Of a stretch of 37,728 bases of DNA, positions 25,308-32,746 are shown one piece after another. Location: positions 3,013 through 40,740 of the forward strand of contig DNFA01000016.1 of the NCBI GenBank assembly GCA_003487665.1, given 5' to 3'. The notes under the pieces are model-generated. The model was not told where the DNA came from and did no database searches. It saw only the letters and a list, made by a program, of their open reading frames with translations. Numbering within the stretch: the first letter of the stretch is position 1; each line of letters starts with the position of its first letter. This stretch comes from Oscillibacter sp. Its GTDB lineage: Bacteria > Bacillota > Clostridia > Oscillospirales > Oscillospiraceae. The translations under genes and the position numbers were made by a program.

Positions 25308-26861
25308 GTGAGAAAGCCGAAGGTACAGCAGAGAACAGAGCGCCGTATATCCGCCGCCCTGCGGTTGGTGATGGTGGCGGTGCTGCTGTTGGCACAGATC
25401 GCGCTGGTGGTCGGCCTCAGCGACCTTCTGAAGCAGCGCATGGCGCTGGCCTATACGGTGCTGCAATTGCTGGCGGGCGTGGTGGCCATGCGGATATGGG
25501 CGCGCCCCGGCGCCACCAGCTACAAAATGGGCTGGATCATTCTGGTGCTGTTCGTGCCGGTGGTGGGGCTGATCCTCTACCTGCTGTGGAACGGCGACCG
25601 GCCGTCCAAGCGCCTGAGCCTGAAGAAGCCGGTGCCCATCGAGGAGCCTATGGCGCAGCAGGAGCTTGCCCGCACCAATCTGGAGAAGCTGCGGCAGACC
25701 GCGCCTCAGTGGTACCCCGTGGCCGCCTATCTCCACAGAAAGGGATTCCCACTCTACCGGAACACGCAGCTGCACTATCTGCCCACCGGCGAGGCGTACC
25801 TCGACGATATGCTGACGGTGCTGGACACCGCCCAGCGGTTCATTTTTGTGGAGTATTTCATCATGGCCGAGGGGCAGATATGGGATCGCCTGTCGGAGAT
25901 CCTCTGCCGCAAGAGTCGGCAGGGGGTGGAGGTCAAGCTCATTTTCGACGACTTCGGCAGCATGATGCGTATGCCCAACGAGAAGGTGGAGGAGCTGCAG
26001 GACGCCGGCGTGGAGGTGAAGGTATTCAACCCCGTTCACCACTATGTCAACCGCCTGTACTTCAATTACCGCGACCACCGGAAGATCACCTGCGTGGACG
26101 GCGACGTGGCCTATACCGGCGGCGCCAATATCGCCGACGAGTACGCCAACCTCATCGAGCGCTTCGGCTACTGGAAGGACTGCGGCGTGCGGCTGGAGGG
26201 TGAGGGCGCCTGGGGTCTGACCCGCGCGTTTTTGCAGATGTGGGAGCGCATGGGCGGCGAGGTGCAGCACGAGTACGACTACTACCGCCCGCTGCACCAT
26301 CCCGCGGCGCAGGGCTTCTGCCAGACGGTGGTGGACGGCCCCGACGACAATCCCAGCAACGCGGCGGAGGATCTGTTTTTGCAGCTCATCAGCCGGGCGC
26401 GGCACACGGTCTATATCACCACGCCCTATCTGGCCATTGACGAGCCCATGCTCAAGGCGCTCTGCCTGGCCGCCGACAGCGGCGTGGACGTGCGCCTCAT
26501 CATGCCCGGCATCCCCGATCACAAGTTTGCCTATCTGGTGGCGGAGAGTTACTTCTCCGAGCTGATGGAGCACCATGTGAAGATATATACCTTTACACCT
26601 GGCCTGATACACGGAAAAACCGTGCTGGCTGACCGGGAGGTGGGCTTCGCCGGATCGGTGAACATGGACTACCGCAGCTTCCAGCTGCACTTCGAATGCG
26701 GCGAGGTGTTCTACGGCGTGCCCGCCATCGAAGCGCTGCTGGAGGACATGGACAACACCATGTCCCGCTCTGCACTCATGACGCCGGAGCGCATGGCGCA
26801 GCGGCCTGTGTGGAGAAGGGTGATGGGGACGGTATTAAGGCTTTTCGCCATGTGGATGTAA
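25308..26861 (+). CDS. cls: Cardiolipin synthase, phospholipase-D type
   Basis: A 517-aa membrane enzyme that condenses phosphatidylglycerol into cardiolipin. Two hydrophobic spans at the N-terminus (about residues 15-38 and 42-62, then a third stretch near 74-94) anchor it. Both HKD sites are intact: HRKITCVD with GGANIADEY, and HGKTVLAD with SVNMDYRS. The start is a GTG with AGGAGG 6 nt upstream. The 3' end lies only 2 nt from a repeat element (26864-27002). Confidence 0.95.
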   Translation: MRKPKVQQRTERRISAALRLVMVAVLLLAQIALVVGLSDLLKQRMALAYTVLQLLAGVVAMRIWARPGATSYKMGWIILVLFVPVVGLILYLLWNGDRPSKRLSLKKPVPIEEPMAQQELARTNLEKLRQTAPQWYPVAAYLHRKGFPLYRNTQLHYLPTGEAYLDDMLTVLDTAQRFIFVEYFIMAEGQIWDRLSEILCRKSRQGVEVKLIFDDFGSMMRMPNEKVEELQDAGVEVKVFNPVHHYVNRLYFNYRDHRKITCVDGDVAYTGGANIADEYANLIERFGYWKDCGVRLEGEGAWGLTRAFLQMWERMGGEVQHEYDYYRPLHHPAAQGFCQTVVDGPDDNPSNAAEDLFLQLISRARHTVYITTPYLAIDEPMLKALCLAADSGVDVRLIMPGIPDHKFAYLVAESYFSELMEHHVKIYTFTPGLIHGKTVLADREVGFAGSVNMDYRSFQLHFECGEVFYGVPAIEALLEDMDNTMSRSALMTPERMAQRPVWRRVMGTVLRLFAMWM

Positions 26862-26863
26862 CC

Positions 26864-27002
26864 CCCGTCGGGTATATTTCCGCCCCAGCTGCGTCGAATC
26901 CGCTTGCCATACACAGAGTATGGCGGCACGGCTTCGCCATCGCTGGGACGAAAATCTCCACCGACGGGCACGGGTATATCTCCGCCCGGCTGCGGCGATA
27001 TA
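26864..27002. repeat. MITE-like inverted/direct repeat element between cls and thiN
   Basis: The left arm 26864-26889 pairs with the right arm 26942-26968 over 22 base pairs with four mismatches and one bulge. The outer 8 bp CCCGTCGG/CCGACGGG are perfect. The centre holds a hairpin GCCATAC/GTATGGC (26906-26912, 26918-26924). Straight after the right arm, 26971-27002 is a direct, about 85% identical copy of 26869-26899. The arrangement is thus arm, inverted arm, direct arm. It carries no transposase. A dispersed miniature element or a structured RNA are the main options. Confidence 0.6.
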
Positions 27003-27034
27003 TCGGTTGAATTTGCGAACAGAAAGGAACCATC

Positions 27035-27655
27035 ATGGCCTGCTTTATTATCGGCGCAGGCAGCTTTTATGGGCTGCCGGTGCCTGTCAGGGATACGGAT
27101 ACGGTCATCGCCGCCGATGGCGGCTGGCGGGTCTGCCGGGAGCTGTCCCTTACGCCGTCGCTGCTGGTGGCGGATTTCGACTCGCTGGACGCGGTGCCGG
27201 AGTTCGACCACATCCTCCGGCTGCCGGTGGAAAAGGACGACACCGACATGATCCGCGCCGTCAAGGAGGGCTTTGCCCGGGGCGAGACGGAGTTTCACCT
27301 GCTGGGCGGCATGGGCGGGCGGCGCACCGATCACACGCTGGCCAATATGCAGACGCTGGCCTACATCGCCCGCCACGGCGGGCGCGGCTGGCTGTACGGC
27401 AGCGGCGAGCGGTTCACCGCCATCTGCGACGGCGGCGAGATCATGCTTCCGGCGAAAAAGAGCGGCATTTTGTCGGTGTTCTGCCTGGGAGCGGACGCGG
27501 AGGGCGTGACCATCGAGGGTGCGCAGTATCCGCTGGCGGACGCGGCGCTGACGGCGGATTTCCCGCTGGGCGTCAGCAACCATTTCATAGGACAGGCGGT
27601 GCGCGTCGCGGTGCGGCGCGGCTGCCTGCTGATAGGAATTTGTGATAAGGAGTGA
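27035..27655 (+). CDS. thiN: Thiamine pyrophosphokinase
   Basis: A 206-aa enzyme that converts thiamine to thiamine pyrophosphate with ATP, in salvage. Family motifs are IAADGGWR near the start, VADFDSLD, EKDDTDM and GGRRTDHTLANMQTL; the C-terminal half forms the thiamine-binding beta domain. TPP is the cofactor of the PFOR encoded upstream. The start follows AAAGGA, after the repeat element. No TPP riboswitch was seen. Confidence 0.92.
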   Translation: MACFIIGAGSFYGLPVPVRDTDTVIAADGGWRVCRELSLTPSLLVADFDSLDAVPEFDHILRLPVEKDDTDMIRAVKEGFARGETEFHLLGGMGGRRTDHTLANMQTLAYIARHGGRGWLYGSGERFTAICDGGEIMLPAKKSGILSVFCLGADAEGVTIEGAQYPLADAALTADFPLGVSNHFIGQAVRVAVRRGCLLIGICDKE

Positions 27656-27661
27656 CGGAAA

Positions 27662-28102
27662 ATGAAGAATACTGTGAAAAAGCTTATGGCGCTGCTGCTG
27701 GCGGCGGTCATGCTGCTGGCGCTGGCCGCCTGCGGTCAGAAGGACGCAAAGGACGATGGCAAGGTGGAGCTGCCTGTGGCGGACGGTGCAGCCATCGGCA
27801 CAGGCGCCACGGCCATCACCGTGGAGGTGCAGGGTGCCGACGGCAAGAGTGTGACCTTCACCGTCAACACCGATGAGGAAACGGTGGGCGCGGCGCTGCT
27901 GAAGCTGGGCGTGATCGCCGGCGAGGACTCCGACTACGGCCTGTACGTCAAGACTGTCAACGGCGAGACGGCGGACTATGACAAGGATGGTGCGTACTGG
28001 GCGTTCTATGTGAACGGGGAGTACGCCATGACTGGCGTGGACTACACGGCACCGGAGGCGGGTACTACCTACGGCTTCCACGTGGAGAAGGCCGAGGGCT
28101 GA
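27662..28102 (+). CDS. DUF4430-domain lipoprotein
   Basis: A 146-aa secreted lipoprotein. The signal peptide ends in LAAC with Cys24 lipidated. A DUF4430 domain fills the C-terminal 100 residues: a strand-rich fold with VGAALLKLG, EDSDYGLYVKTVNG and the typical WAFYVNGEY. This domain is related to the C-terminal domain of vitamin B12 carriers such as transcobalamin and is found in cell-surface proteins. It follows thiN by 6 nt with AAGGAG. The tight link to thiamine kinase hints at a vitamin-related surface role, but no function is shown by the sequence. Confidence 0.8.
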   Translation: MKNTVKKLMALLLAAVMLLALAACGQKDAKDDGKVELPVADGAAIGTGATAITVEVQGADGKSVTFTVNTDEETVGAALLKLGVIAGEDSDYGLYVKTVNGETADYDKDGAYWAFYVNGEYAMTGVDYTAPEAGTTYGFHVEKAEG

Positions 28103-28107
28103 CAAGC

Positions 28108-28140
28108 AAAAAAAGAGACGGCGCAGCCGTCTCTTTTTTT
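28108..28140. terminator. Bidirectional terminator between thiN operon and folC
   Basis: Perfect 15-bp stem with A7 on the left and T7 on the right (28108-28122 with 28126-28140) and a 3-nt loop GCA. It serves both converging operons, and the folC stop codon lies in its T-run. Confidence 0.92.
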
Positions 28141-29407
28141 ATAGCTTTTCCAGCGCCTGTGCCACGTCGCCCAGCAGATACAGGGAGCCGCAGCAGACGG
28201 CTGCGCCGTCCTTTGGCGTGTCCGCCAGCATTTGCCGCACTCCGTCGGCAACGGAGCCGCAGGCAGTCACCGGTTTGCCGTACCGCCGCAGGAAGGCGGC
28301 CAGCTCGCCGGCATCCAGCGCACGGGGGTTAGGGGGCGTTACGGTGATGAAGCGGGCGGCCAGCGGCGCGAGGGCATCGTACATCTGCCCGAAGTCCTTG
28401 TCGGCCAGCACGCCGGTGAGCACCGTCACCGGCTGACCCGGCAGGTACTCACGGATGGCGGCGGCCAGCGACTCCATGCACTGGGGATTGTGCCCGCCGT
28501 CCAGGATCACCGTGGGGCGGCGGCGCACCACCTGGAACCGACCCGGCCATGCGACGGAAGCCAGACCCCGGCGGACGGCGTCCTCGCTGATGTGCCAGCC
28601 CCGCTGCCGCAGGATGTCCACGGTGGTGAGAGCCACCGCTGCGTTGCGCAGCTGGTGCGCGCCCAGCAGGGGGAGGTGCAGTGAGCGGTATGCGCCGAAG
28701 TGGAACACCTGCCCGTCCAGCGAATCGCTGACGGACTGGATGGCACCGAAATCCGCCACGGTCAGCGGCGCGCCTGCGGCGCGGCAGCGTGCCGCCACCA
28801 CCTCCTGTACAGACGGGGCGCAGGGGTACAGGACGGCATGGCAGCCGGGCTTGATGATGCCGGACTTGGTGGCGGCGATCTGCTCCACCGTATCGCCCAG
28901 CACCGCTGTGTGATCCAGACCGACGTTGGTGAGCACCGCCGCCTCCGGGGAGGGGATCACGTTGGTGGCGTCGAATTCGCCGCCCATGCCCACCTCGCAC
29001 ACCACGATGTCGCACCTTTCCCGCGCGAACCATGTGAGTGCCATGGCCGTTACCAGCTCAAATTCCGTTGGATGGTCGGCCATGCTGTCCGCCAGCGGCT
29101 GTAATTCCTCCACCAGCGCGCACAGCGCATCGTCAGAAATGGGCGTGCCGTTGATCTGCATCCGCTCGTTGAAGCGGAAGATGTAGGGGGAGGTGTATAG
29201 ACCGGTCTTGTACCCGGCCTGCCGCAGGAGGGCGGCCAGCATCGCGCAGGTGCTGCCTTTTCCGTTGGTGCCTGTAATGTGAATATACTTTACAGATCGT
29301 TCGGGATGACCCAGCATGCCCAGCAGCGTGTCGATGCGGCTCAGACCCGGTATGCTGCCCCGCCAGTCCACCCTGTGGATGTAGGAGAGGGCGTCCTCAA
29401 GCGTCAC
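28139..29407 (-). CDS. folC: Folylpolyglutamate synthase / dihydrofolate synthase
   Basis: A 422-aa ligase that adds glutamates to folates and so retains them in the cell. The P-loop is HITGTNGKGS, followed by TSPYIFRFNERMQING, VCEVGMGGEFDATN, TNVGLDHTAVLG and the C-terminal VTLTGV/DGGHNPQ regions. I chose the GTG at 29407 because AAGGAAGTGA, 9 of 10 to the ideal ribosome-binding site, lies 5 nt before it. A GTG at 29416 would add 3 residues but sits inside that site. It overlaps the end of folT, so the two form one operon under the THF riboswitch. Confidence 0.92.
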   Translation of the reverse strand: MTLEDALSYIHRVDWRGSIPGLSRIDTLLGMLGHPERSVKYIHITGTNGKGSTCAMLAALLRQAGYKTGLYTSPYIFRFNERMQINGTPISDDALCALVEELQPLADSMADHPTEFELVTAMALTWFARERCDIVVCEVGMGGEFDATNVIPSPEAAVLTNVGLDHTAVLGDTVEQIAATKSGIIKPGCHAVLYPCAPSVQEVVAARCRAAGAPLTVADFGAIQSVSDSLDGQVFHFGAYRSLHLPLLGAHQLRNAAVALTTVDILRQRGWHISEDAVRRGLASVAWPGRFQVVRRRPTVILDGGHNPQCMESLAAAIREYLPGQPVTVLTGVLADKDFGQMYDALAPLAARFITVTPPNPRALDAGELAAFLRRYGKPVTACGSVADGVRQMLADTPKDGAAVCCGSLYLLGDVAQALEKL

Positions 29408-29987
29408 GGTGCTCACTTCCTTTCGTTTTTATGCGGCGCAACACCGGAGACAGGGCGTTCCGCCGCGCCAGCAGCCACACCAGCACCGTGTCGATGCAGC
29501 CGGTGACGGCGAACTGCACGCTGCGCGCCGCCAATCGGGTCAGGAAATACGGCCATCTGGCCGCGCCGCCGTATACCAGAGCCAGCGCCATGCTCTGCCA
29601 CAGGACGGAGCCCAGCGCGGCGGCGGGGAACACCGCCAGCGCCACCCGCCATACGGTGGGTCTGCGCCACACATACCGGCGCAGCAAACCCGCCCACAGC
29701 CCGTACAGGATGGGCGGCAGGCAGAAGATGGGGTTGTAGCCGAAGGGGGAGAACAGGCAGCCGATCAGGTCGGCGGCAAAGCCCACCAGCGCGCCGGGAA
29801 CTGCTCCGAACAGCAGACCCGACAGGATGATGGGCACCGCTTCCAGCGAAAAGCGGCTGACCTCGCTGGGGATCACCGTCAGGAGCCGCGCCAGCACCAC
29901 GCTCAGCGCCGTCAGCAGGGCGCAGACGGACAGGGCGTAGACGTCGAAAACAGGCGATCGGGAGCATACAAGTTCATTTTTGCGCAT
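29397..29987 (-). CDS. folT: ECF transporter folate-specific S component
   Basis: A 196-aa integral membrane protein with about six hydrophobic spans, the substrate-binding subunit of an energy-coupling-factor transporter. It would capture folate and share the general EcfA/T module encoded elsewhere. The family pattern is visible in LTALSVVLARLL, the SEVSRFSLEAVPIILSG region and ADLIGCLFSPFGYNPIF. I chose the ATG at 29987, which has AGGAGGT directly upstream; longer starts would run through the riboswitch. The upstream THF riboswitch strongly supports folate as substrate. Confidence 0.92.
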   Translation of the reverse strand: MRKNELVCSRSPVFDVYALSVCALLTALSVVLARLLTVIPSEVSRFSLEAVPIILSGLLFGAVPGALVGFAADLIGCLFSPFGYNPIFCLPPILYGLWAGLLRRYVWRRPTVWRVALAVFPAAALGSVLWQSMALALVYGGAARWPYFLTRLAARSVQFAVTGCIDTVLVWLLARRNALSPVLRRIKTKGSEHRDA

Positions 29988-29994
29988 AAAAAAT

Positions 29995-30020
29995 ACCTCC
30001 TTATCACAGGGATGGGAGGT
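29995..30020 (-). promoter_or_regulatory. Expression platform sequestering the folT ribosome-binding site
   Basis: On the minus strand ACCTCC (30020-30015) can pair with the ribosome-binding site GGAGGT (30000-29995) across a 14-nt loop. The overlapping CCTCCCATCC (30019-30010) is also a perfect 10-nt complement of GGATGGGAGG in the aptamer (30110-30101). The two pairings exclude each other, which fits translational shut-off when folate is bound. Confidence 0.7.
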
Positions 30021-30059
30021 GTCACCATGATAGACAGACAGAAATGCGCCGTGGAAGCT

Positions 30060-30134
30060 GGAATGGTATCGCGGAGCAGCGCTCCTTCGTCCGGCGGCAG
30101 CCTCCCATCCGTCCGGCACTTAACGCACCATCCC
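30060..30134 (-). promoter_or_regulatory. Tetrahydrofolate (THF) riboswitch aptamer upstream of folT
   Basis: On the minus strand the leader carries the conserved THF-aptamer stretches GCGTTAAGTG, GGATGGGAGG, then ACGAAGGAGCG and CCGCGATACCATT, in the order and spacing of known clostridial THF riboswitches. Helix P1 is GGGATGGT (30134-30127) with ACCATTCC (30067-30060), 8 bp with one G-U pair. The internal stem CCGG.../CCGG and the terminal GGAGC/GCTCC hairpin also form. It controls folT and probably folC. Confidence 0.9.
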
Positions 30135-30149
30135 TACACGGCTGAGGAC

Positions 30150-30178
30150 AGTATACAGCCGGACGGGGGAAATTGCAA
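30150..30178 (-). promoter_or_regulatory. Promoter of folT-folC
   Basis: Reading the minus strand: TTGCAA (30178-30173), a 17-bp spacer, TATACT (30155-30150). Transcription would start near 30143, a few nucleotides before riboswitch helix P1. Confidence 0.8.
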
Positions 30179-30211
30179 GGAAAATTATTGTACGGATATG
30201 CCGGAGTGCTG

Positions 30212-30241
30212 TTGACTACCGAACACAGCATGATGTATAAT
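30212..30241 (+). promoter_or_regulatory. Promoter of the fhs one-carbon operon
   Basis: TTGACT (30212-30217), an 18-bp spacer and perfect TATAAT (30236-30241). It diverges from the folT promoter 34 bp away. The leader is short, with no riboswitch of its own. Confidence 0.85.
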
Positions 30242-30292
30242 TGTGACTGATAAGCACCAAGATATATGGCAACACAGCAAGGAGGGCGCGGC

Positions 30293-32104
30293 ATGGCATT
30301 TGCATTTGAAAACGGCGCTTATACGGACGGCACAGGCAGGACGATGCTCGACCCCACCGTCTATCAGGACTGGCAGATCGGCGCGGCGGCGGAGCGTGCC
30401 CTGCCCGGTGTGGAGCACTTCCGGGAAAAGCTGGGACTGCTGCCCGGCGAGCTGCTGCCCTACGGCAAGACGCCCAAGCTGGACTTCCTGCGCATTATGG
30501 AGCGGCTGAAGGACAGACCGGACGGGAAATATATCGAGGTGACAGCCATCACGCCCACGCCGCTGGGCGAGGGGAAATCCACCACGTCGCTGGGACTGAT
30601 CGAGGGTCTGGGACGGCTGGGCGCCAACGTAGGCGGCTGCCTGCGGCAGCCCTCCGGCGGCCCCACCATGAACGTGAAGGGCACCGCCGCCGGCGGCGGC
30701 AACGCGCTGCTGATCCCCATGACCGAGTTCTCGCTGGGACTGACGGGGGACATCAACGACATCATGAACGCCCACAATCTGGCCATGACCGCGCTGAACG
30801 CCCGGATGCAGCATGAGCGCAACTATGACGACGAGACGTTAGCCAGACGCGGGCTGCGGCGGCTGGATATCGACCCGGCGCGGGTGCAGTGGAGCTTCGT
30901 GCTGGATTTTTGCTGTCAGGCGCTGCGGAAAATGCGCATCGGGCTGGGTGAGGGGAAGATGGACGGCTATCCCATGGACACCTGCGCCAACATCGCCGTC
31001 AGCTCGGAGCTGATGGCCATTCTGTCCGTGGCGCGGGATCTGAAGGATCTGCGGGAGCGCATCGGGCGGATCGTGCTGGCCTACGATAAGCAGGGGCGGC
31101 CTGTGACCACCGAGGATCTGGAGGTGGCGGGCGCCATGACCGCATGGATGCGGAACACCATCAATCCCACGCTGTGCTATACGGTGGAGCACCAGCCGGT
31201 GCTGGTACACGCGGGGCCCTTCGCCAACATCGCCATCGGGCAGTCCTCCGTCATCGGCGACCGGCTGGGGCTGAAGCTGTTTGACTACCATGTGACCGAG
31301 TCGGGCTTCGCCGCCGACATCGGCTTTGAAAAGTTCTGGAATGTGAAGTGCCGCCTGTCGGGGCTGAAGCCCGATGTGTCGGTGCTGGTGGCCACCGTCC
31401 GCGCGCTGAAAATGCACGGCGGAGGGCCGGAGGTGGTGCCCGGACGCCCGCTGCCGGAGGCGTATACCCAAGAGGATCTGGCGCTGCTGGAGGCGGGCTG
31501 TGCCAATTTGCTGCACCATGCGGAGACGATCCGAAAGTCCGGCATTACGCCGGTGGTGTGCATCAACAGGTTCTATACCGATACCGATGCGGAGCTGGCG
31601 CTGGTGCGGCGCATCTGCCATGAGCGCGGCCTGCGCTGCGCCGTGTCCGACCACTGGCGCTATGGCGGCGCGGGCGCGGAGGAGCTGGCGCGGGAGGTGA
31701 TGGCCGCCTGCGAGGAGCCGTCGCAGCTGCGGTTCCTGTATCCGGACGACATGCCCCTGCGGGAGCGGGTGGAGCGCATCACCAGGGAGGTCTACGGCGC
31801 GGAGGGCGTGGACTGGTCGCCGCTGGCGCTGGAGAAGGCGCAGCGGTTCGAATCCGACCCGAAATACGCCGATTACTGCACCATGATGGTGAAAACGCAC
31901 CTGTCCCTGTCCCACGACCCGGCGAAGAAGGGCGTGCCTACGGGATGGCGGCTGCCGGTGCGGGACGTGCTGGAATACAGCGGCGCCCGGTTCCTGTGCC
32001 CCGTGGCGGGCAGCATCTCCATGATGCCCGGTACCGGCTCCGACCCGGCGTACCGGCGCATTGATGTGGACACCGCCACCGGCGAGGTGCGGGGACTGTT
32101 CTGA
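30293..32104 (+). CDS. fhs: Formate--tetrahydrofolate ligase, eukaryote-like divergent type
   Basis: A 603-aa ATP-dependent enzyme that makes 10-formyl-THF from formate. The P-loop region TPTPLGEGKSTT (about 88-99), LRQPSGGPT, AAGGGNALLIPM and FANIAIGQSS identify the family. It is longer than the usual bacterial 555-560 aa. Its C-terminus (KTHLSLSHDPAKKGVPTG, then SMMPG) follows the pattern of the synthetase domain of eukaryotic C1-THF synthase instead of the common bacterial form. I chose the ATG at 30293, which lies 6 nt after GGAGGG; the ATG at 30266 lacks a site. First gene of an operon with fchA, folD and a formate channel. Confidence 0.92.
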   Translation: MAFAFENGAYTDGTGRTMLDPTVYQDWQIGAAAERALPGVEHFREKLGLLPGELLPYGKTPKLDFLRIMERLKDRPDGKYIEVTAITPTPLGEGKSTTSLGLIEGLGRLGANVGGCLRQPSGGPTMNVKGTAAGGGNALLIPMTEFSLGLTGDINDIMNAHNLAMTALNARMQHERNYDDETLARRGLRRLDIDPARVQWSFVLDFCCQALRKMRIGLGEGKMDGYPMDTCANIAVSSELMAILSVARDLKDLRERIGRIVLAYDKQGRPVTTEDLEVAGAMTAWMRNTINPTLCYTVEHQPVLVHAGPFANIAIGQSSVIGDRLGLKLFDYHVTESGFAADIGFEKFWNVKCRLSGLKPDVSVLVATVRALKMHGGGPEVVPGRPLPEAYTQEDLALLEAGCANLLHHAETIRKSGITPVVCINRFYTDTDAELALVRRICHERGLRCAVSDHWRYGGAGAEELAREVMAACEEPSQLRFLYPDDMPLRERVERITREVYGAEGVDWSPLALEKAQRFESDPKYADYCTMMVKTHLSLSHDPAKKGVPTGWRLPVRDVLEYSGARFLCPVAGSISMMPGTGSDPAYRRIDVDTATGEVRGLF

Positions 32105-32113
32105 GGTGAGAGT

Positions 32114-32728
32114 ATGGATGATATGAACCGAAGCTGCCGCGATTTCACGGCGGTGCTGGCCTCCGGAGAGCCGACCCCCGGCGGCGGCGGAGCCGCCGCG
32201 CTGTGCGGCGCGGTGGGCGCGGCACTGTGCGGCATGGTGGCATCGCTGACCACGGGAAGAAAGAGATATGAAGCTGTGGAAACCGAGATACAGCAGCTGC
32301 TGAAAAGGACAAACGCTTTACAGGGCGAGCTGCTGGAGCAGGCGGCGGCGGACGCGGAGGGCTTCCTGCCGCTGCGCCGCGCCTATGGCATACCCAAGGA
32401 CGATCCCGCGCGGAAGAGCGTCATGCAGCGTGCGGCGGAGACGGCCTGTGCCGCGCCGCTGCGGATCATGGAGCTGTGCGCGGACGCGCTGGCCGCCGCA
32501 GGACGGCTGGCGGATATCGGCTCCCGGCTGGCGGTGTCCGACGCGGGGTGCGCGGCGGCCATCCTGAAGGGAGCGCTGGAGGCGGCGTCGCTGAACGTGC
32601 TGGTGAACACAAAGACCATGACCGACCGGGCGGCGGCACAGCGGCTGAACGAGCGGTGTTTTGTCCTGCTGGAGCGGGGCGCGGAGGGCGAGCGGATTTT
32701 CCGCGCCGTCCGTGAACAACTGACCTGA
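32114..32728 (+). CDS. fchA: Methenyltetrahydrofolate cyclohydrolase (FchA, cyclodeaminase family)
   Basis: A 204-aa helical protein of the formiminotransferase-cyclodeaminase family. The N-terminal EPTPGGGGAAALCGAVGAAL is the glycine-rich folate-binding region, followed by a long helix, ADAEGFLPLRRAY and NVLVNTKTMTD. Without a formiminotransferase domain and next to fhs and folD, it most likely interconverts 10-formyl-THF and methenyl-THF, as in acetogens. It may supply the activity that the neighbouring FolD lacks. The start follows GAGGTGA, 9 nt after fhs. Confidence 0.88.
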   Translation: MDDMNRSCRDFTAVLASGEPTPGGGGAAALCGAVGAALCGMVASLTTGRKRYEAVETEIQQLLKRTNALQGELLEQAAADAEGFLPLRRAYGIPKDDPARKSVMQRAAETACAAPLRIMELCADALAAAGRLADIGSRLAVSDAGCAAAILKGALEAASLNVLVNTKTMTDRAAAQRLNERCFVLLERGAEGERIFRAVREQLT

Positions 32729-32746
32729 TAAGAGGAGGGACGCGCC

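Noticed and set aside
26862..27034. TPP riboswitch before thiN
   Set aside because: No TPP-aptamer core sequences (CTGAGA, ACCTGA) are present. The gap is filled by the repeat element.
26776..27036. An 86-codon minus-strand frame across the repeat element
   Set aside because: Its peptide repeats (AEIYP twice) come from the DNA repeat arms, and it overlaps the end of cls. It is best read as a by-product of the element.
29988..30119. N-terminal extension of folT through the leader
   Set aside because: It would translate the THF riboswitch and expression platform. The ATG at 29987 has AGGAGGT immediately upstream and gives the family length.
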